Source of the DNA: Torreya grandis
Taxonomy: Eukaryota > Streptophyta > Pinopsida > Cupressales > Taxaceae
Direction of reading: 5' to 3'
Assembly: GCA_037957365.1 (NCBI GenBank)
Contig: JARHVA010005357.1
Coordinates: 1 to 64,000 of the forward strand
Length of the DNA: 64,000 bases
Shown here: positions 62,935-64,000 of the stretch, piece by piece
How the letters are laid out: every line of letters begins with the position of its first letter
Numbering within the stretch: position 1 is the stretch's first letter
Translations under genes and position numbers: made by a program
Notes under the pieces: model-generated
Told to the model about the DNA's origin: nothing
Database searches by the model: none
The model's input: only the letters and a program-made list of their open reading frames with translations

Positions 62935-63130
62935 TTGGCCGATTTGTAAATGTGTAAGTGTGGAAAACATGTTCCCGTAAAATACCTCCATTATAATCTA
63001 AAATTGAAAATTAGTGTAAGTGTGGAGAATATGTCCAAAATATGTCCCCATTTTATATCTAAAATTGATAACCATTATGAGTGTGGAGAACATGTTTCCA
63101 AAACATGTCCCCACTATAATTTGACTTTGT
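62935..63130. repeat. ~62 bp minisatellite, array 2 (about three units)
   Basis: Same family as 60456-60690. The shared word agtgtgg recurs at 62- and 61-base spacing (the last two copies start at 63019 and 63080). Units are closer to each other here than in array 1. Short open frames across it (CPHYN-type words) follow from the repeat, not from a gene. Confidence 0.88.
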
Positions 63131-63172
63131 GAAGAATGTGAAATCCATAGATCAGGAATAGTTTTTACATCA

Positions 63173-63565
63173 TGTTAGTTTTGCTATTTACCAAAAGGTA
63201 AATAGTAACCGGTTGATTTATCGAGAGGTAAATAATAGTTATATGTTGTTTATAACTATATGGTTAATATGGTAAGTTTGTATTATGATAGAATATTATA
63301 TTATTGATATATTGTTAATAGTTATAATAATATATCATATTTAGTGGTTACTTATTTATAAGATTTGAGTGAGAGAAAATAGGGGAAATTTTATAGGAAT
63401 AGTATTCCTATATATTTGTAATATGTTATATATGATTATTTTTAATGAGAATCAAAGAATAGAAGAGTGAAGAATATTTTGTGTTAAAATATCTCTCTAT
63501 GTATTTAGCTTCACTATGATTTTGCATGAGTTAATTATCTATATTACCTCCTCCAATTCCCATCA
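63173..63565 (+). repeat. E5: probable 5' LTR of a Ty1/copia element (393 bp)
   Basis: It begins TGTTAG and ends CCATCA, immediately followed by a decayed initiator-Met PBS. It carries TATA-like stretches in the middle, as copia LTRs do, and an exact hairpin CTATTTACC-aaaa-GGTAAATAG just inside its left end (about 63182-63203). The partner LTR would lie outside the window, so the call rests on the ends and the PBS alone. Confidence 0.5.
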
Positions 63566-63566
63566 T

Positions 63567-63578
63567 TAGTATCAAATC
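63567..63578 (+). other. E5: decayed initiator-Met primer binding site
   Basis: TAGTATCAAATC matches TGGTATCAGAGC at nine of twelve positions; two of the three changes are G to A. It sits one base after the presumed LTR end, and the next bases (aagc) also fit the usual extension. Confidence 0.5.
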
Positions 63579-64000
63579 AAGCTTTATATCATGGTGGGAG
63601 TCATGTGAGATTATTTTCTTAACTATTATTCACTACTCATGATTTTTTTTTGTGGACCATGTATGTGTACATCAGCATTGAGTCATTCATAGTAATCAAG
63701 ATCTGTTGTATTGCCTCAAATAATGATAACAATGGTATGCTTACTATATGTTATCTGTGTGAATTAAATATTGTTGTATAAATCTAATATTGCATCATGG
63801 CATCCCAAATTCATGTTAATTTGGTCACTCAGTAATTTGTCTTCACATATTGAATTTATTTATCAAGCTACATGCCAGTATCAACTTATGTGTTGGAAAG
63901 TATAATTTAGAATGACCTAGCACTGGTAAAGAAGTGTTTGGTGAAAATAAAGTAGATTAAATAATTTTAATGCTCCTATATATTCATGTTGGAAAACAAA
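63579..64000 (+). other. E5 internal start, no readable gag
   Basis: If E5 is a copia element, gag should start here. I see stops in all frames and only weak coding character, so no CDS is claimed. Confidence 0.35.

Noticed and set aside
62950..63132. Zinc-finger-like Cys/His pattern (CGKHV..., CPHYN)
   Set aside because: It repeats with the ~62 bp minisatellite unit, whose period is not a multiple of three, so the frame shifts each unit; no protein is implied.
1..64000. tRNA, rRNA or microRNA genes
   Set aside because: No cloverleaf with A/B box signals or rRNA sequence was recognised. The 133 bp hairpin at 62.2 kb is far more perfect than a plant miRNA precursor and has no supporting context.

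Overview
This window is plant nuclear DNA made almost entirely of old, nested LTR retrotransposons. I see no intact host gene, tRNA, rRNA or bacterial-style operon. The evidence for a plant is: Ty3/gypsy polyproteins of the Tat/Athila type, including archaeal-type RNase H (aRNH) domains; a Ty1/copia element with an initiator-Met tRNA primer site; and a plant mobile domain (PMD) reading frame. The sequence is AT-rich and CpG-poor, and LTR pairs differ by roughly 6-11% in hand-counted samples. That suggests a large, slow-turnover genome such as a gymnosperm; the species cannot be read from the sequence.

Layout. (1) 1-15712 and about 21553-37312 are two copies of one block, about 4% diverged where I counted, with a period of about 21.6 kb. 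Each copy holds the plus-strand pol of a Tat-like gypsy element (E1), a 2.7 kb tail without clear coding, and then a minus-strand Athila-like gypsy element (E2). In the right copy E2 is complete (27537-39424): two LTRs, a decayed tRNA-Asp-type primer site, gag, pol, an extra ORF in the env position, and a perfect AGGTT target duplication. In the left copy E2 is cut inside gag at 15712. (2) 15713-21560 is the upstream part of E1 (gag tail, protease, then aRNH). It is interrupted by a compact minus-strand Ty1/copia element (E4, 16725-21099) with LTRs, PBS, PPT and an imperfect GAGAC/GAGGC target duplication. (3) 40192-57991 is a third gypsy element (E3, minus strand, 17.8 kb, Tat-like) with about 1.4-1.5 kb LTRs. 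It has gag, a proline-rich spacer, protease, RT, RNase H, aRNH and integrase, and also a degenerate PMD ORF on the opposite strand between integrase and the 3' LTR. (4) 57997-64000 is mostly unassigned AT-rich DNA. It holds two arrays of a ~62 bp minisatellite, a perfect 133 bp inverted repeat next to a long TA tract, and, at the right edge, what looks like the 5' LTR and primer site of another copia element (E5).

Order of events inferred from nesting and divergence: E1 inserted first; E2 inserted into the E1 tail (its LTRs differ by about 11%); the E1/E2 block was then duplicated (about 4%). E4 entered E1 separately, and E3 inserted next to the E2 right flank (its LTRs differ by about 10%). 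Every coding region carries stops and frameshifts, so nothing here is likely to move by itself. The most unusual points are the antisense PMD frame in E3, clusters of a GATGTCGGT-like quasi-palindrome shared by unrelated LTR families (E3 and E4), the aRNH upstream of RT in E1, and the perfect inverted repeat near 62.2 kb.
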